Below, in pieces: positions 1 through 9,525 of a stretch of 64,000 nucleotides of DNA. Below the pieces are notes generated by a model. It was not told the origin of the DNA, did not search any database, and worked only from the letters and a program-made list of their open reading frames with translations. Position 1 is the stretch's first letter, and the number at the start of each line of letters is the position of its first letter. The position numbers were made by a program, and so were the translations under genes. The stretch comes from Phycisphaerales bacterium (GTDB taxonomy: Bacteria > Planctomycetota > Phycisphaerae > Phycisphaerales > SM1A02): positions 1-64,000 of the forward strand of contig JASMKH010000005.1 of assembly GCA_030749435.1 (NCBI GenBank). Direction: 5' to 3'.

Positions 1-1704
1 CCAACCCGATGCGATGACATTGAAAGCGTCGCGAATAACGAGCCAGTATCGATCGGCATCGGTCTTTAGCCACGCCACATCGGCGGAACCGTCACCGTTG
101 TAATCGGCGATTCGGCCAAGTGCATAGGGATACGATCCACCGATCCAACCGCCGCCGTCTGGGTGATTCACCAGACCGTCACGGAGGGCAAGCCAATGGT
201 TGCCAGTGGCCGTGTTGCAGTACAGAAGGTCGGCATTGCCGTCTCCGTTGAAGTCATCGCACGCGACGATATTCCACCCTTCCAGACCGCTCGACACGTA
301 GGCACCGCCGATCGTGTTGAGGCCGTCCTTGAGTGTCATCCAGTGTCTCCCGTTGTTGGTGTTGTGGAACAGGAGATCAGAGTTGCCGTCGCCGTTGAAG
401 TCTGCAACGAACTCCAGGTCCCAACCGGCAAGGCCGCTGCTGATATAGCCACCCGAACCAATATGGCCCGTGCCGTCCATCAAGTCGACCCAGTGGCGAT
501 TATCGCCCTCGGTGAGCCAGATGATGTCATCAATGCCATCGGCGTTGAAGTCTGCGATGCCCCAGGGCATGGCGGTGATGTCCCCGACACCTGCGTCAAT
601 GTAGAAGCCGTCAAGAACACCGAAACCATTTCGCAGGGCCACCCACCAACGATTGTTGTTGGTATTGAACCACAGCATGTCGGTCTTGCCATCGCCGTTG
701 AAATCACCCGTCTGGTGCAGCTCCCAACCGGCGATGTTGCTCGAAATCCAGCCGCCGCCGAGGGCGTGGTTGGTCACGCCGCTCTTCAGAGCCACCCAGT
801 AGCGCTGGCTGCCAGATGCCCAGAACAGGACGTCGGTCTTCCCATCGCCGTTGAAGTCACCGAGCGAGTGGATGGTCCATCCGTTCAGGCCGGAACTTAC
901 ATATCCGTTGCCGAGCACCGTCACGCCATCTCGCAACTGAACGAAGTCCTTGCCGCTGGTGTATTCATGGAACAGGGAGTCGTGATTGCCGTCTCCGTTG
1001 AAGTCGGCGCCGCGGGCCAGCGGCATGACGGCAACCTGTGTGAACGTTTCTCCAGTCGTCAACGTCGTTGCCCCGGAAGGGTCCCGCCACTGGAGGTTGA
1101 CGGTGCCGCTGACCGTCTCGCCGATCCCCACCGTGAATTGCCCGATGAGCACCTTGTTATCTGTCGATTCGGAACCTGTTCCCTGCGGGTCGTCGGGCGA
1201 GCAGAGCCACATGCCGTTGACCACGGCGATACCGCCGCCAGCATTGAAGTCGGCAAAGTTGACGCCGGTCCGAAGCAAGTTGTTGCTTCCGCCCTCGGTG
1301 TCCTCGTAGCCAATCGTGACCCACGAGTCGGCTTCCAATGACGGGAACCCCGCATAGAGGGCTTCGTTGATCTCGTCCGAACTGTTTCCGCCCGCCGCTT
1401 CACACTGATAGAAGCCCGACGAATCCGACGTCTCAATAATCAGCGGGTTGTCCGCTGTCCCGGGGATACCATTGAGGTGGTCTGCGTCCCTGCTGAAGAC
1501 CGCGTAGAGCCGGACCGCCATCAGCACCCTGCTGTCGGTCGTCCCCCAGTTGTCCTGGGTCACAAGCGACACCGTGGTCTCGAGACGTTCATAGTCAGCC
1601 GAGGCCGTCCCAGTCAGTCCCGACAAAAGTCCACCCGTCACGCAGCACATGGTCGCAGGGCGACCAAGGCTTGAAACAACTGAGAAGAGGCTTGTTGATG
1701 CCAT
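1..1704 (-). CDS. Secreted FG-GAP/VCBS repeat protein, copy 1 (C-terminus beyond window edge)
   Basis: Reading leftward from an ATG at 1704 the frame stays open to base 1, so the C-terminus lies outside the window (568 codons visible). An AGGAG lies about 9 nt before the ATG. The N-terminus is a signal peptide ending near TASA. A roughly 230-residue unnamed domain follows, then at least seven tandem units of about 50 residues, each starting with a (G/A)DFNGDGxxD calcium-loop motif followed by a W-rich strand and GGYVSSG-like turns. This is typical of FG-GAP/VCBS beta-propeller repeats. It is a close paralogue of the gene at 4858-6609. It is probably exported and surface or extracellular; its ligand is unknown. 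A TAGAAT box (1796-1791) is a possible -10 but has no clear -35. Confidence 0.88.
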   Translation of the reverse strand, partial: MASTSLFSVVSSLGRPATMCCVTGGLLSGLTGTASADYERLETTVSLVTQDNWGTTDSRVLMAVRLYAVFSRDADHLNGIPGTADNPLIIETSDSSGFYQCEAAGGNSSDEINEALYAGFPSLEADSWVTIGYEDTEGGSNNLLRTGVNFADFNAGGGIAVVNGMWLCSPDDPQGTGSESTDNKVLIGQFTVGIGETVSGTVNLQWRDPSGATTLTTGETFTQVAVMPLARGADFNGDGNHDSLFHEYTSGKDFVQLRDGVTVLGNGYVSSGLNGWTIHSLGDFNGDGKTDVLFWASGSQRYWVALKSGVTNHALGGGWISSNIAGWELHQTGDFNGDGKTDMLWFNTNNNRWWVALRNGFGVLDGFYIDAGVGDITAMPWGIADFNADGIDDIIWLTEGDNRHWVDLMDGTGHIGSGGYISSGLAGWDLEFVADFNGDGNSDLLFHNTNNGRHWMTLKDGLNTIGGAYVSSGLEGWNIVACDDFNGDGNADLLYCNTATGNHWLALRDGLVNHPDGGGWIGGSYPYALGRIADYNGDGSADVAWLKTDADRYWLVIRDAFNVIASGW

Positions 1705-1912
1705 TGATACACACTCCTGAAGACTGGTTTCGTTCTGGGGTTCTCTCATCCCCGCTTGAGTCAGGCAAACCATTGGCCACCGAGAATTGCATTCTACGCA
1801 CTTTGTCGAGCGATACAGCCAGCCACACCCCGGTGGTCAGGGCAGCCGACAGTACCCCCAATCACATACTACGAGGACTCTGCCAGTGTGTGCGGATTCA
1901 GTCACCATTTGC

Positions 1913-3244
1913 TCATCCCGGCGGTGGATCCGGATCAGGCACCCCCTGCGGCGGTTCTGCCCCGGGATGGCTGGTTGAGCCGCGTTCCGACCACTCGGGA
2001 GGGGGGCCTGGGTCATCATCTGCGGCTGTGGGATCGTCCGGACGCACGTCCTGGCCCTCGAGACCCGCATCCGGGGGCGGCTCAACCGGATCGTCCGCCC
2101 GAGGCGTCGGAAACGGCTGATTCCACCCGTCGGGCGCCTGCGGAAGCGGAAAGCGGCCCCCATTGAGGGCCGTGCAGCGGTCGGGGCCGACCCGCTGGCA
2201 GATCGCCTCAAGATACTCATGCTCGAGCGCCCTGAGACGCAGCAACACGTGGACCCGCGCCACATCAAGGGCCTCGGCGTCGGCCTCGATCCCCACACGC
2301 CGCTGCATGGGCGCCAGCCAACGGGCACCGAAAGCCTCGCGCAGCACGCTCAGATGTTCACTTCGAAGCGGTGCCCGGGCCCTCGCATACGCCGCGCCGA
2401 GTTCGCGGAGCCAGGCCCGATCATCCGAGGCGATCTCCTCGTCGTGAACGGCGGCTGCAAAGATTCGATCCGCTGCGTCCTTCCGGAAGACCTGTGGGTA
2501 CCCCGCAGCAAGTGCCCGCTCGCGGAAGTCCGCTCCCGCCCCGGGGGCCATCAATACTGAGATCTCCTCAATCCCGACGTCATTGACGTCGCGCACCCGC
2601 TTCCTTGCATCGATCTCTCTGGTTGCCATCCGCAGCGCCTCATCGTGCCTTCCGGTCATGATCAGATCGATCAACACCGGCACGCCCGTAACGTCGAAGG
2701 TGTAGCGGGCCTTCAATGCCTCGTCGACTTCCCGCTGCCATGCGGCAACCCGTTCACGAAAGGGTCTGTCTTCCGACTCAATGTCGTTGAGCACCAGATC
2801 CAGGTTGGTCCGCTCGCCCGGAAAGCGCCCGGACCGAAGCCGTGTGGCGCGGTGGTTTGCCTTCCAGTAGGCATCGAATGCGAGACGTTGCGGCGGGGTC
2901 ATCATTGCTGCGAGTGACTGAACGAGCTGCGTCATCAGGCCATCCAACTCGGACTGCGCCGCGCTGAAGACCCTCCATGAGTCCACAAAGGACGGTGCCT
3001 CGATTGCTTCGACTTCGGCGTCGACCCGCTGATTGAGGGCGCGCACCGAGGCCTCAAAGTCCTTCAGGAGAATTGAAATCACCTCCCGCTGCGATGCGTC
3101 CTCGATTCCAGCGATGTCGATGATCACCTGCGTGTCTCGAGCGGCGATTGGTGGCGCCAAGCCGTTGATCTCGCCAGTCGTGCGTTCGGCACAGCAGCAT
3201 CCAACGAGTACCGCAGCCACCACACCCTTCAGTTCAAATGCCAT
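1913..3244 (-). CDS. Putative lipoprotein of unknown function
   Basis: The protein is 443 aa. The start chosen is the ATG at 3244, preceded by GGAG at 8 nt; a longer frame from 3331 has no signal peptide. The N-terminus has a short hydrophobic stretch ending in L-V-G-C (Cys16, with Cys17 and Cys18 following), which fits a lipobox, so membrane anchoring by Lnt is likely. The rest is mostly charged, Arg/Glu/Ala-rich helix without a family I recognise. The C-terminal 70 residues are rich in Pro, Asp and Gly and probably disordered. It is divergent from the sugar transferase at 3429, with a 184-bp shared intergenic region. No function can be assigned. Confidence 0.72.
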   Translation of the reverse strand: MAFELKGVVAAVLVGCCCAERTTGEINGLAPPIAARDTQVIIDIAGIEDASQREVISILLKDFEASVRALNQRVDAEVEAIEAPSFVDSWRVFSAAQSELDGLMTQLVQSLAAMMTPPQRLAFDAYWKANHRATRLRSGRFPGERTNLDLVLNDIESEDRPFRERVAAWQREVDEALKARYTFDVTGVPVLIDLIMTGRHDEALRMATREIDARKRVRDVNDVGIEEISVLMAPGAGADFRERALAAGYPQVFRKDAADRIFAAAVHDEEIASDDRAWLRELGAAYARARAPLRSEHLSVLREAFGARWLAPMQRRVGIEADAEALDVARVHVLLRLRALEHEYLEAICQRVGPDRCTALNGGRFPLPQAPDGWNQPFPTPRADDPVEPPPDAGLEGQDVRPDDPTAADDDPGPPPEWSERGSTSHPGAEPPQGVPDPDPPPG

Positions 3245-3428
3245 CAGAAGCACTCCATATCGGACACCAGAGGTCCACACGGCCCCGTCAACGCTCGTTC
3301 TGCCCCACCACCATACTCGTCGTGCCGACACTCACTCTATACTGATCGGCCACGTTGGGGCACTGCCCGCCCGCCTTCCGGGGGTGGCGTGGCAAGAGCA
3401 AGCCTTGAGTTTCACTGGGGGTTCACCG

Positions 3429-4847
3429 ATGATCACTCGACCGTTCATAACCTCGAATCGGATGGCGCCTTCGCTGACGCTGCCCTTTATCACGTTGAAT
3501 GTCCTTACGACAGCCGCTGTCGGTTTGTTTGTCTATTGGCTCTGGCTCGGGTCGATCACCAGAATGCCGTTCGATGCGTACGGGGCCACCCTGATCCTCG
3601 GGTCGCTCACGACGGGCCTCTGCCTCAACCTGCTCGGTCCCGGATCGTTCAGCCGCGGGCTGGGCCTCTTCCAGATCCTCCGCCACGCCCTCGGAAGCGT
3701 CGCCCTGGCCTTCACGATTGTGTTCGTCTCGCTGGCGTTGACCAAGCGGGCGCAGGACGTCTCGCGGGCCTGGCTCCTCTTCTGGACCCTCGGAACGGGC
3801 ATCTCGGCCGTCGGGGTACGTCTGGCACTCATCGCGATGCTCCGCGTACTCCGCAATCGCGGTTTCAATTGCAAGGACGTCGTGATCGTGGGATTCGGGC
3901 CCGTATGCCGAGCAATGGTGGACCGCGTCACCGCCGCCACCTGGTCAGGATTCACAATCGCGGCGATCTACGACAATCGCCGCCGCCACGGGGACGCCTA
4001 TGACGGCATACCGATTCGTCAGGGCATCGAAGCGCTCCCGACGGATATTGAGTCCGGGCGTATTCAGGAGGTCTGGATCGCGCTACCCGTCAAAGCCGAG
4101 AAGCTCATTCAGCGAACCATCGAACTCGCGGGCGAGACGACAGCAACCATCAGGTTCATTCCCGATGCATTCGCAATGCGGCTCCACCAGCACCGGGTCA
4201 GCGAGATCCACGGGTTTCCGATGTTCGACCTCTCCGCAAGCCGGATTGTGGGTTTCAATCGAATGGTCAAGGAGGTCGTTGATCGCGTCATCGCGGGCGT
4301 GGTCGTACTGCTCGGCGCGCCCGTGTATCTGCTCATAGCGTTGCTGGTCAAACTCTCCTCTCCGGGTCCCGTCTTTTTTCGACAGCAGCGGCACGGCTGG
4401 GATGGCCGCCTCGTGACCATCTACAAGTTCCGCACCATGCGGGTCCATGAGACTCCGAAGGACCGGCCGGATCAGGTCGGACGGAAGGACCCCCGCGTAA
4501 CGCGAATCGGCAGTTTCCTTCGCCGCACGAGCCTCGATGAGATCCCACAGTTCATCAACGTGCTGCAGGGCCGCATGTCAATTGTGGGACCGCGACCGCA
4601 CCCCATAGAACTCAACGACGCCTTCCGATCCCGCATCCGCCAGTACATGCGCCGTCACAAGGTGAAGCCGGGAATCACTGGCCTGGCGCAGGTCTCAGGG
4701 TGGCGTGGCGAAACCGACTCGCTTCAGAAGATGCGGAAACGTGTGCAGTACGACCTGTACTACATCGAGAATTGGTCGCTCGGCATGGACGCCCGCATCA
4801 TGGGACTCACGCTGCTGAAGGGCTTCGTGCATCCCAATGCATTTTAG
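3429..4847 (+). CDS. Undecaprenyl-phosphate sugar phosphotransferase (WcaJ-type)
   Basis: A 472-aa polyprenol-phosphate hexose-1-phosphate transferase that would start an exopolysaccharide or O-antigen repeat on undecaprenyl phosphate at the inner membrane. Four N-terminal membrane segments (about residues 13-125) are followed by a Rossmann-like CoA-binding-type domain with the VIVGFGP glycine loop. Then come a fifth hydrophobic helix and the C-terminal bacterial sugar transferase domain with [29 protein letters not shown] and SIVGPRPHP signatures. The length matches the family (about 465 aa). The start is the ATG at 3429 after a GGGGG stretch; in-frame codons reach back to 3033 but overlap the divergent gene. 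A TATACT box at 3338-3343 is a possible -10. No other glycan genes lie nearby, so the polymer is unknown. Confidence 0.93.
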   Translation: MITRPFITSNRMAPSLTLPFITLNVLTTAAVGLFVYWLWLGSITRMPFDAYGATLILGSLTTGLCLNLLGPGSFSRGLGLFQILRHALGSVALAFTIVFVSLALTKRAQDVSRAWLLFWTLGTGISAVGVRLALIAMLRVLRNRGFNCKDVVIVGFGPVCRAMVDRVTAATWSGFTIAAIYDNRRRHGDAYDGIPIRQGIEALPTDIESGRIQEVWIALPVKAEKLIQRTIELAGETTATIRFIPDAFAMRLHQHRVSEIHGFPMFDLSASRIVGFNRMVKEVVDRVIAGVVVLLGAPVYLLIALLVKLSSPGPVFFRQQRHGWDGRLVTIYKFRTMRVHETPKDRPDQVGRKDPRVTRIGSFLRRTSLDEIPQFINVLQGRMSIVGPRPHPIELNDAFRSRIRQYMRRHKVKPGITGLAQVSGWRGETDSLQKMRKRVQYDLYYIENWSLGMDARIMGLTLLKGFVHPNAF

Positions 4848-4857
4848 GGATCTACGT

Positions 4858-6609
4858 TCAGTGAATCAGCACCTTGGGCTCATCGCCGGGGCACATCCAT
4901 CGTGATGAGTTCGTCTCCGGCGGAGCCGGCAGATCGCAACCGCCTCCGAGGGCGTATCGATTCAGTTCCTGCTGGAGCAAGGCAACGGCCACCGTTCCCA
5001 GAGGGCAGTAACTGACGAGCCGAGCCACCGTCCACGGATAGCCACTGCTGATCCATCCGCCGCCAAGCGTGTCAATACCGTCCATCAGCTCGACCCAATG
5101 TTTGCCGCTGGCAGTATCGCAGTACAGGATGTCGGCATTGCCGTCACCATTGAAATCGCCACAGTCCGCAACATTCCAGCCTTCAAGGCCACTCGATACG
5201 AAACCCCCACCGGCAGGGTGATTCGCCAAGCCATCCTTCAAGGCGATCCAGTGCCTGCCGCTGTTTGTGTCTTGAAAGAGAAGGTCGGACTTCCCATCTC
5301 CATTGAAGTCACTCACATACTCCAATCGCCTCCCCGGGATGCCGCTGCTGACGTACCCACTCGACTCAACCCGCCCAGCCCGATTCAGCAGGCCAACAAA
5401 GTGGCGGTTGCTGTATTCCTGCCACCAGATGATGTCGTCGATACCGTCCGCGTTGAAGTCGGCGAGTCCCCATACCCTCCCTGAGAAGGCAGGGTCGATG
5501 TCGATGTAGAACCCCGCCTGTGGGCCGAGCCCCCCCTGCAACGTCATCCACCACCGGTCGGCGCTCGTATCGAGCCAGAGCATGTCGGTGCGTCCATCGC
5601 CGTTGAAGTCGCCCGTACAGTGCAACTCTGCCTCGTTCAGACCGCTTGACACGTACCCGCCCACATCGGGATGGTCTTCCAGCCCATCTTTCAAGGCGAT
5701 CCAGTAGCGGCCTTCTGCCCGAGACCAGAAAAGCAGATCCGTCTTGCCATCGCCGTTGAAATCACCAACCGAGTGAATCGTCCAGCCGTCCTTGCCGCTG
5801 CTCACGTACCCCGCATCAAGTACGGAGGCGAACCTTCGGAGCTGCACGTAGTCGCGGCCGCTCTCGTATTCGTGGAAGAGCGAGTCCCCCCACCCATCGC
5901 CGTTGTAGTCGCCACCGGGGAACGGCATGACGGCGAGTTGGATGAACGACTCTCCGGTCGTCAACGTCGTCGCCCCGGAGGGGTCGCGCCACTGGAGATT
6001 GACGATGCCGCTGAGAGTCTCACCGATCCCAACTGTAAATTGACCGATGAGCACCTTGTTGTCTACTGACCCGGATGCCTCCCCCTGCGGGTCATCTGGA
6101 GAAACCAGCCACATGCCATTGTTGACTAGAAGGCTGCCGCCTGAATTGAAATCGTCAAAGTCGACGCCGGTCCGAAGCAAGTTGTTGCTTCCGCCCTCGG
6201 TGTCCTCGTAGCCAATCGTGACCCACGAGTCGGCCTTCAGCGAAGGGAATGCCGCATAGAGGGCTTCGTTGATCTCGTCCGAACTGTCACCACCCGCCGT
6301 TTCACACTGGTAGAAGCCCGACGAATCCGACGTCTCAATGATCAGCGGGTTGTCCGCTGTCCCGAAGACGGCGTTGAGGTGGTCAGCGTCCTTGCTGAAT
6401 ACCGCATAGACCCGAATGGTCATGAGCGCGCGTTCATCGAGAGATCCCCAGTCGTTCTGACTGGCGGCCGCAACTGTGGTCTCAAGCCCCACGTAGCCCG
6501 CGTGCAAGGTGCCCGCCAGCCCCAATGCCACGCTCCCTGCGCACCACCACGCCACTTTCCACCGCTGGCCTGACTGACCGCACCCCAACTCGCTTGAGAT
6601 CTCCACCAT
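4858..6609 (-). CDS. Secreted FG-GAP/VCBS repeat protein, copy 2
   Basis: A complete 583-aa paralogue of the gene at 1-1704. Its ATG at 6609 is preceded by GAGAGGAG at about 6 nt; a GTG at 6612 also fits. The signal peptide has a hydrophobic core (CAGSVALGLAGTLHA) after a long charged N-region. The N-terminal domain (about residues 38-235) is nearly identical to copy 1. Six FG-GAP units of about 51 residues follow, each headed by a D-F-N-G-D-G-type loop. The C-terminal 50 residues diverge and contain three cysteines. It is convergent with the sugar transferase and only 10 bp separate the stops, with no terminator visible. Probably exported; calcium binding and adhesion are suggested by the family but not shown here. 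Confidence 0.9.
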   Translation of the reverse strand: MVEISSELGCGQSGQRWKVAWWCAGSVALGLAGTLHAGYVGLETTVAAASQNDWGSLDERALMTIRVYAVFSKDADHLNAVFGTADNPLIIETSDSSGFYQCETAGGDSSDEINEALYAAFPSLKADSWVTIGYEDTEGGSNNLLRTGVDFDDFNSGGSLLVNNGMWLVSPDDPQGEASGSVDNKVLIGQFTVGIGETLSGIVNLQWRDPSGATTLTTGESFIQLAVMPFPGGDYNGDGWGDSLFHEYESGRDYVQLRRFASVLDAGYVSSGKDGWTIHSVGDFNGDGKTDLLFWSRAEGRYWIALKDGLEDHPDVGGYVSSGLNEAELHCTGDFNGDGRTDMLWLDTSADRWWMTLQGGLGPQAGFYIDIDPAFSGRVWGLADFNADGIDDIIWWQEYSNRHFVGLLNRAGRVESSGYVSSGIPGRRLEYVSDFNGDGKSDLLFQDTNSGRHWIALKDGLANHPAGGGFVSSGLEGWNVADCGDFNGDGNADILYCDTASGKHWVELMDGIDTLGGGWISSGYPWTVARLVSYCPLGTVAVALLQQELNRYALGGGCDLPAPPETNSSRWMCPGDEPKVLIH

Positions 6610-6821
6610 CACGTGCTCCTCTCAGTGGCTGGCAGCGTGCCACTCGGCAGCGCTGCCACATCACCGCGCAGCGGCGAGGCCCCACAGCGGGGTCCCGTCG
6701 CACAGGTCCATGCGAATTCGGAAGAACGAGGCGCACCAATCCCCGCAGAATCCCGCTCAGCCGCTCCTTCCAGACCGGAGGAGGTGGGGCATTGGGGCCT
6801 TTGCCCGCGGGCACCGAACAC

Positions 6822-7691
6822 TCAGTCCCCGGAGCCCTCCGCTTCATCCTTCTTCCCGTCGGAATCGTCCTCGTGCTTGCCTCCGCCCAGAAGTTGCTCC
6901 AACCCCCCGCCGATGCCCTTGAGCCCCTCGTTGATTTCGCGATTCGCCCCGGTCAACACGCTGCCGAGTTTCCTGCCCACGCCGGTCTGGTCCAGAATCG
7001 GGATGTTCTCGAGCGCGGCCGCCACCGACCCGACGGCCGCGCCGCTGAGGCCCTGAATCGGGTTCTCGGCGATGTGCTGCATCAAGACGCCGAGCATCAT
7101 CGAGACAAGTTGGTGCGCCAGTTGATCGCCATCGGTCTTGGTGCCGAGTTTGTGAAGTTCCAATCGAGGGATCTTCGTATCGAGATGACCACCAGCAAGA
7201 TTGACAATGCTGCCGGAAGCCGTGAGATGGATATCCTCGATGATCAGCGTCTGAATGTTGAAGTCGACTGGGTCACTCTTGTCATCCGGTGTTGCGGTGT
7301 TCTGGTCGACATTCTTGACGATCACCGAAGCATTCATCCGGTCGTCAATCTGCTCCAGATCAATCGTGAGCCCTGTGATGTGCACAAGCGGAATCTCGAT
7401 GTCACTGCTGAGCAGCGTCCCGAGGTTGGCCTCGATGCGTGCTTCCGAGACTTCGATGAAGTTCGGCTTCTTGAAGCCCGACGGGTTGGCAATCGTCAGG
7501 TTCTTCAATCCCGACCCAGGGGTGAACACCGCCATGTGGACCGATGAAACCGACGTGGGCACGCCAAGTACGGCCGTACCCTCACGATCAACAACGGTTC
7601 GCGCAATCGCATCGATTGCGACGTACGCGATGACAACCAGCAGAATCACGACCAGCACGGCCCCAATCAGAATTCGCCAGACAAGTTTCAT
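6822..7691 (-). CDS. AsmA-like membrane-anchored protein
   Basis: A 289-aa protein with one N-terminal membrane helix (about residues 5-30, ILIGAVLVVILLVVIAYVAI). It is followed by a beta-rich periplasmic region resembling the AsmA/DUF748-type repeats, for example NLTIANPSGF and IEVSEARIEANLGTLLSSDI. The C-terminus is a Gly-rich segment and then an acidic Asp/Lys/Glu tail. AsmA-like proteins take part in envelope lipid transport or outer-membrane homeostasis, so a periplasmic role is inferred. ATG at 7691 with GGGAG 8 nt upstream. It lies downstream of the dockerin-like gene on the same strand with 55 bp between them. The family assignment rests on pattern, not on a motif with known catalytic residues. 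Confidence 0.68.
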   Translation of the reverse strand: MKLVWRILIGAVLVVILLVVIAYVAIDAIARTVVDREGTAVLGVPTSVSSVHMAVFTPGSGLKNLTIANPSGFKKPNFIEVSEARIEANLGTLLSSDIEIPLVHITGLTIDLEQIDDRMNASVIVKNVDQNTATPDDKSDPVDFNIQTLIIEDIHLTASGSIVNLAGGHLDTKIPRLELHKLGTKTDGDQLAHQLVSMMLGVLMQHIAENPIQGLSGAAVGSVAAALENIPILDQTGVGRKLGSVLTGANREINEGLKGIGGGLEQLLGGGKHEDDSDGKKDEAEGSGD

Positions 7692-7746
7692 GTGATTGCT
7701 CCCTTCCAGATCGGTGAGGGAAGGCTATCGACTTGCAGCGTCCGTG

Positions 7747-9297
7747 TCAGCAGGGTCCCCACTGGGCCAGCACGACAAGAAGATCGTCGGTGCCGACCTG
7801 ATCGTCGCCGGTGAAGTCCTCCGGACAGCTCAGACAGGGGCCCCACACGGCAATCACGGCGAGCAGATCATCCGCGCCAACAAGGCCGTCGCCTGAGAGA
7901 TCGGCCAGGCAGTCCGTGCCAGGGCCAAGCGAGCCGTCCACATGGATGTTCTGGGCATACACCCGGGCCGAGCCGTCCCGATCGTCCGCCCAGCAGCACA
8001 CACGCTGGCCGGCCTGGCCGCTCGCGGAAAGGTCGCTCTTGGCCCCGCCGCCGGTCCCGATCGCTCTTGTCCCGAGCCCCCATGGCATGGTCCCCTCCGC
8101 CGTGGTTGCCACCGAGCGGACCGTATCACCGCCGAGTGAGGATGCGTAAATCCACGCCGCAACAACCAAGTCCCCAAGTTGCCGGGCCTGCAGATCCAGA
8201 ATCGAGGTCAGGGAAGCAGGGGGAACGACCTGGAGGCCACTTGACCCCCATAGGGTCTGACCGTCCCCATCAAACCGGTTCATCTGCACCCCCGCCGTTG
8301 ATTGCAGCGAATCCTGCCGCACCCAGAACACCGTCACTTCGCCACTCTCTGGATCAAACGAGGCCGTCGGATTGACATGCACCATCGCAGTCTCGTCCGT
8401 CACCGCCACGCCGCTGGTGCCCCACAGAACCGCGCCCTCACCGTCAATCTGCTGAAGCCGCGCCATCAGCGGCGAAACGACATACCACGCGAAAATGCCG
8501 CCACCGGTGCCGTCCGGGATGAACTCGGGGAAGCCGCCGTACTGCAGCGAGCCAGATGTGAAGACATCTACTGGTGCCAGCCCCCATACGGCCGACCCGC
8601 TGGCGTCGATCCGCTGGGCCTTGAGCCGCTTGGCCCCCTGGAAGCTCAGGTAGTGGACGAATGACGCAACAACATCGCCATCCGTCGATGGTTGGATGTC
8701 GGACACGATGAGCGTTCCCGCTACCGACACGACCGTCTCCGCGGGCCACACCAGCTCGCCGTCCTCCGCCACACGTTGAAATCGCGAGTCCTCGTCCTGC
8801 ATCCACCCAACGACCACGTCGCCGTCCGATGCGCCGCACACCTGAGCCTGCGCCAGATACGCGCCGCTGCCCGCGGCGAACTCCTGCGACCACAGCACCG
8901 AGCCGTCGAGATCCACCAGCGCTGCGCCCACGCTCGACTCACCGATCCAGGCAACCGCACATCGACCCGTCGTATCGACCGCCAGGTCGAAGTCCTGGAC
9001 CCAGGAGAGCGACTGATCGTCGATCAGCGCAGGTTCGACAAACACGGGAACGCCTGCATCATCAATCCGCTGCAGGCGAATGTCATAGCCGGCACCGGAG
9101 TCGTACCACGCGACCCAGGTCGAACCCTCCGGGCCCGAGACCACATGGACAACGACGCAGTTGCCCGCGTCCCCGGACGCCAGCGTGTTGATCGCCGGAT
9201 CGGCGGACCATTGGGCAGCCGACGGCGCAGCGGCGCAGAGAAGCACGCTCGTGGGCAGGAAGCCCCTGATACATCGACTTCGTGGCATGCGATTCAC
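7747..9297 (-). CDS. Secreted protein with C-terminal dockerin-like repeats
   Basis: A 516-aa exported protein. The start is a GTG at 9297 with GGAG 10 nt upstream; an ATG at 9288 is an alternative. The signal peptide ends near PSAAQ. The body carries six or more beta-blade-like repeats containing QRID.G..VW.. and VWG..G-type segments, suggesting a beta-propeller. The C-terminal 55 residues hold two tandem copies of a dockerin-like calcium module, D-(L/F)-(S/T)-G-D-x-x-V-G-x-D-D-L-L followed by WGPC. This module recurs at C-termini of secreted proteins of Phycisphaerae (recalled family knowledge) and may serve for anchoring or sorting. Substrate unknown. Confidence 0.82.
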   Translation of the reverse strand: MNRMPRSRCIRGFLPTSVLLCAAAPSAAQWSADPAINTLASGDAGNCVVVHVVSGPEGSTWVAWYDSGAGYDIRLQRIDDAGVPVFVEPALIDDQSLSWVQDFDLAVDTTGRCAVAWIGESSVGAALVDLDGSVLWSQEFAAGSGAYLAQAQVCGASDGDVVVGWMQDEDSRFQRVAEDGELVWPAETVVSVAGTLIVSDIQPSTDGDVVASFVHYLSFQGAKRLKAQRIDASGSAVWGLAPVDVFTSGSLQYGGFPEFIPDGTGGGIFAWYVVSPLMARLQQIDGEGAVLWGTSGVAVTDETAMVHVNPTASFDPESGEVTVFWVRQDSLQSTAGVQMNRFDGDGQTLWGSSGLQVVPPASLTSILDLQARQLGDLVVAAWIYASSLGGDTVRSVATTAEGTMPWGLGTRAIGTGGGAKSDLSASGQAGQRVCCWADDRDGSARVYAQNIHVDGSLGPGTDCLADLSGDGLVGADDLLAVIAVWGPCLSCPEDFTGDDQVGTDDLLVVLAQWGPC

Positions 9298-9407
9298 ACT
9301 ACAGGAGCTCCGGCCTCGGTGGAAGCCTCTCCTGCCCGGGGGAGGTGCCTGCTGCGAGTTCTCGGAAGGTCCGCAGCCACCACACCCAATGCCCCCCGCG
9401 CACGGGC

Positions 9408-9435
9408 TTGACCCGCTGCGCCGTCCTGATACACT
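9408..9435 (+). promoter_or_regulatory. Stable-RNA-type promoter of tRNA-Asp
   Basis: A TTGACC -35 (9408-9413), a 16-nt spacer and a TACACT -10 (9430-9435) preceded by TG give an extended -10 promoter. A C-rich discriminator follows directly, as in stringently controlled tRNA and rRNA promoters. Transcription should begin near 9442, about 10 nt before the tRNA, and would continue into the tandem array. Confidence 0.7.
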
Positions 9436-9451
9436 CCCCCTCTTACCAGTT

Positions 9452-9525
9452 GGGGCGGTAGCTCAATTGGTTAGAGTCCCGGCCTGTCGAGCCGGTGGTT
9501 GCGGGTTCGAGTCCCGTCCGCCTCG
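9452..9525 (+). tRNA. tRNA-Asp (GTC)
   Basis: A 74-nt cloverleaf. The 7-bp acceptor stem GGGGCGG/CCGCCTC has one G-U pair and a G discriminator. The D arm contains AATTGGTTAGA. The anticodon stem CCGGC/GCCGG encloses the loop CTGTCGA, giving anticodon GTC. The T arm contains the TTCGAGT loop. CCA is not encoded. Its last 18 nt (9508-9525) are the first of twelve copies of that segment in the downstream array. Confidence 0.96.

Noticed and set aside
163-1341. 392-codon frame on the plus strand
   Set aside because: It is antisense to the FG-GAP protein; its apparent regularity mirrors the repeats of the real gene on the other strand.
4848-4857. Bidirectional terminator between the sugar transferase and FG-GAP copy 2
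   Set aside because: Only 10 bp separate the stops and no inverted repeat is visible.
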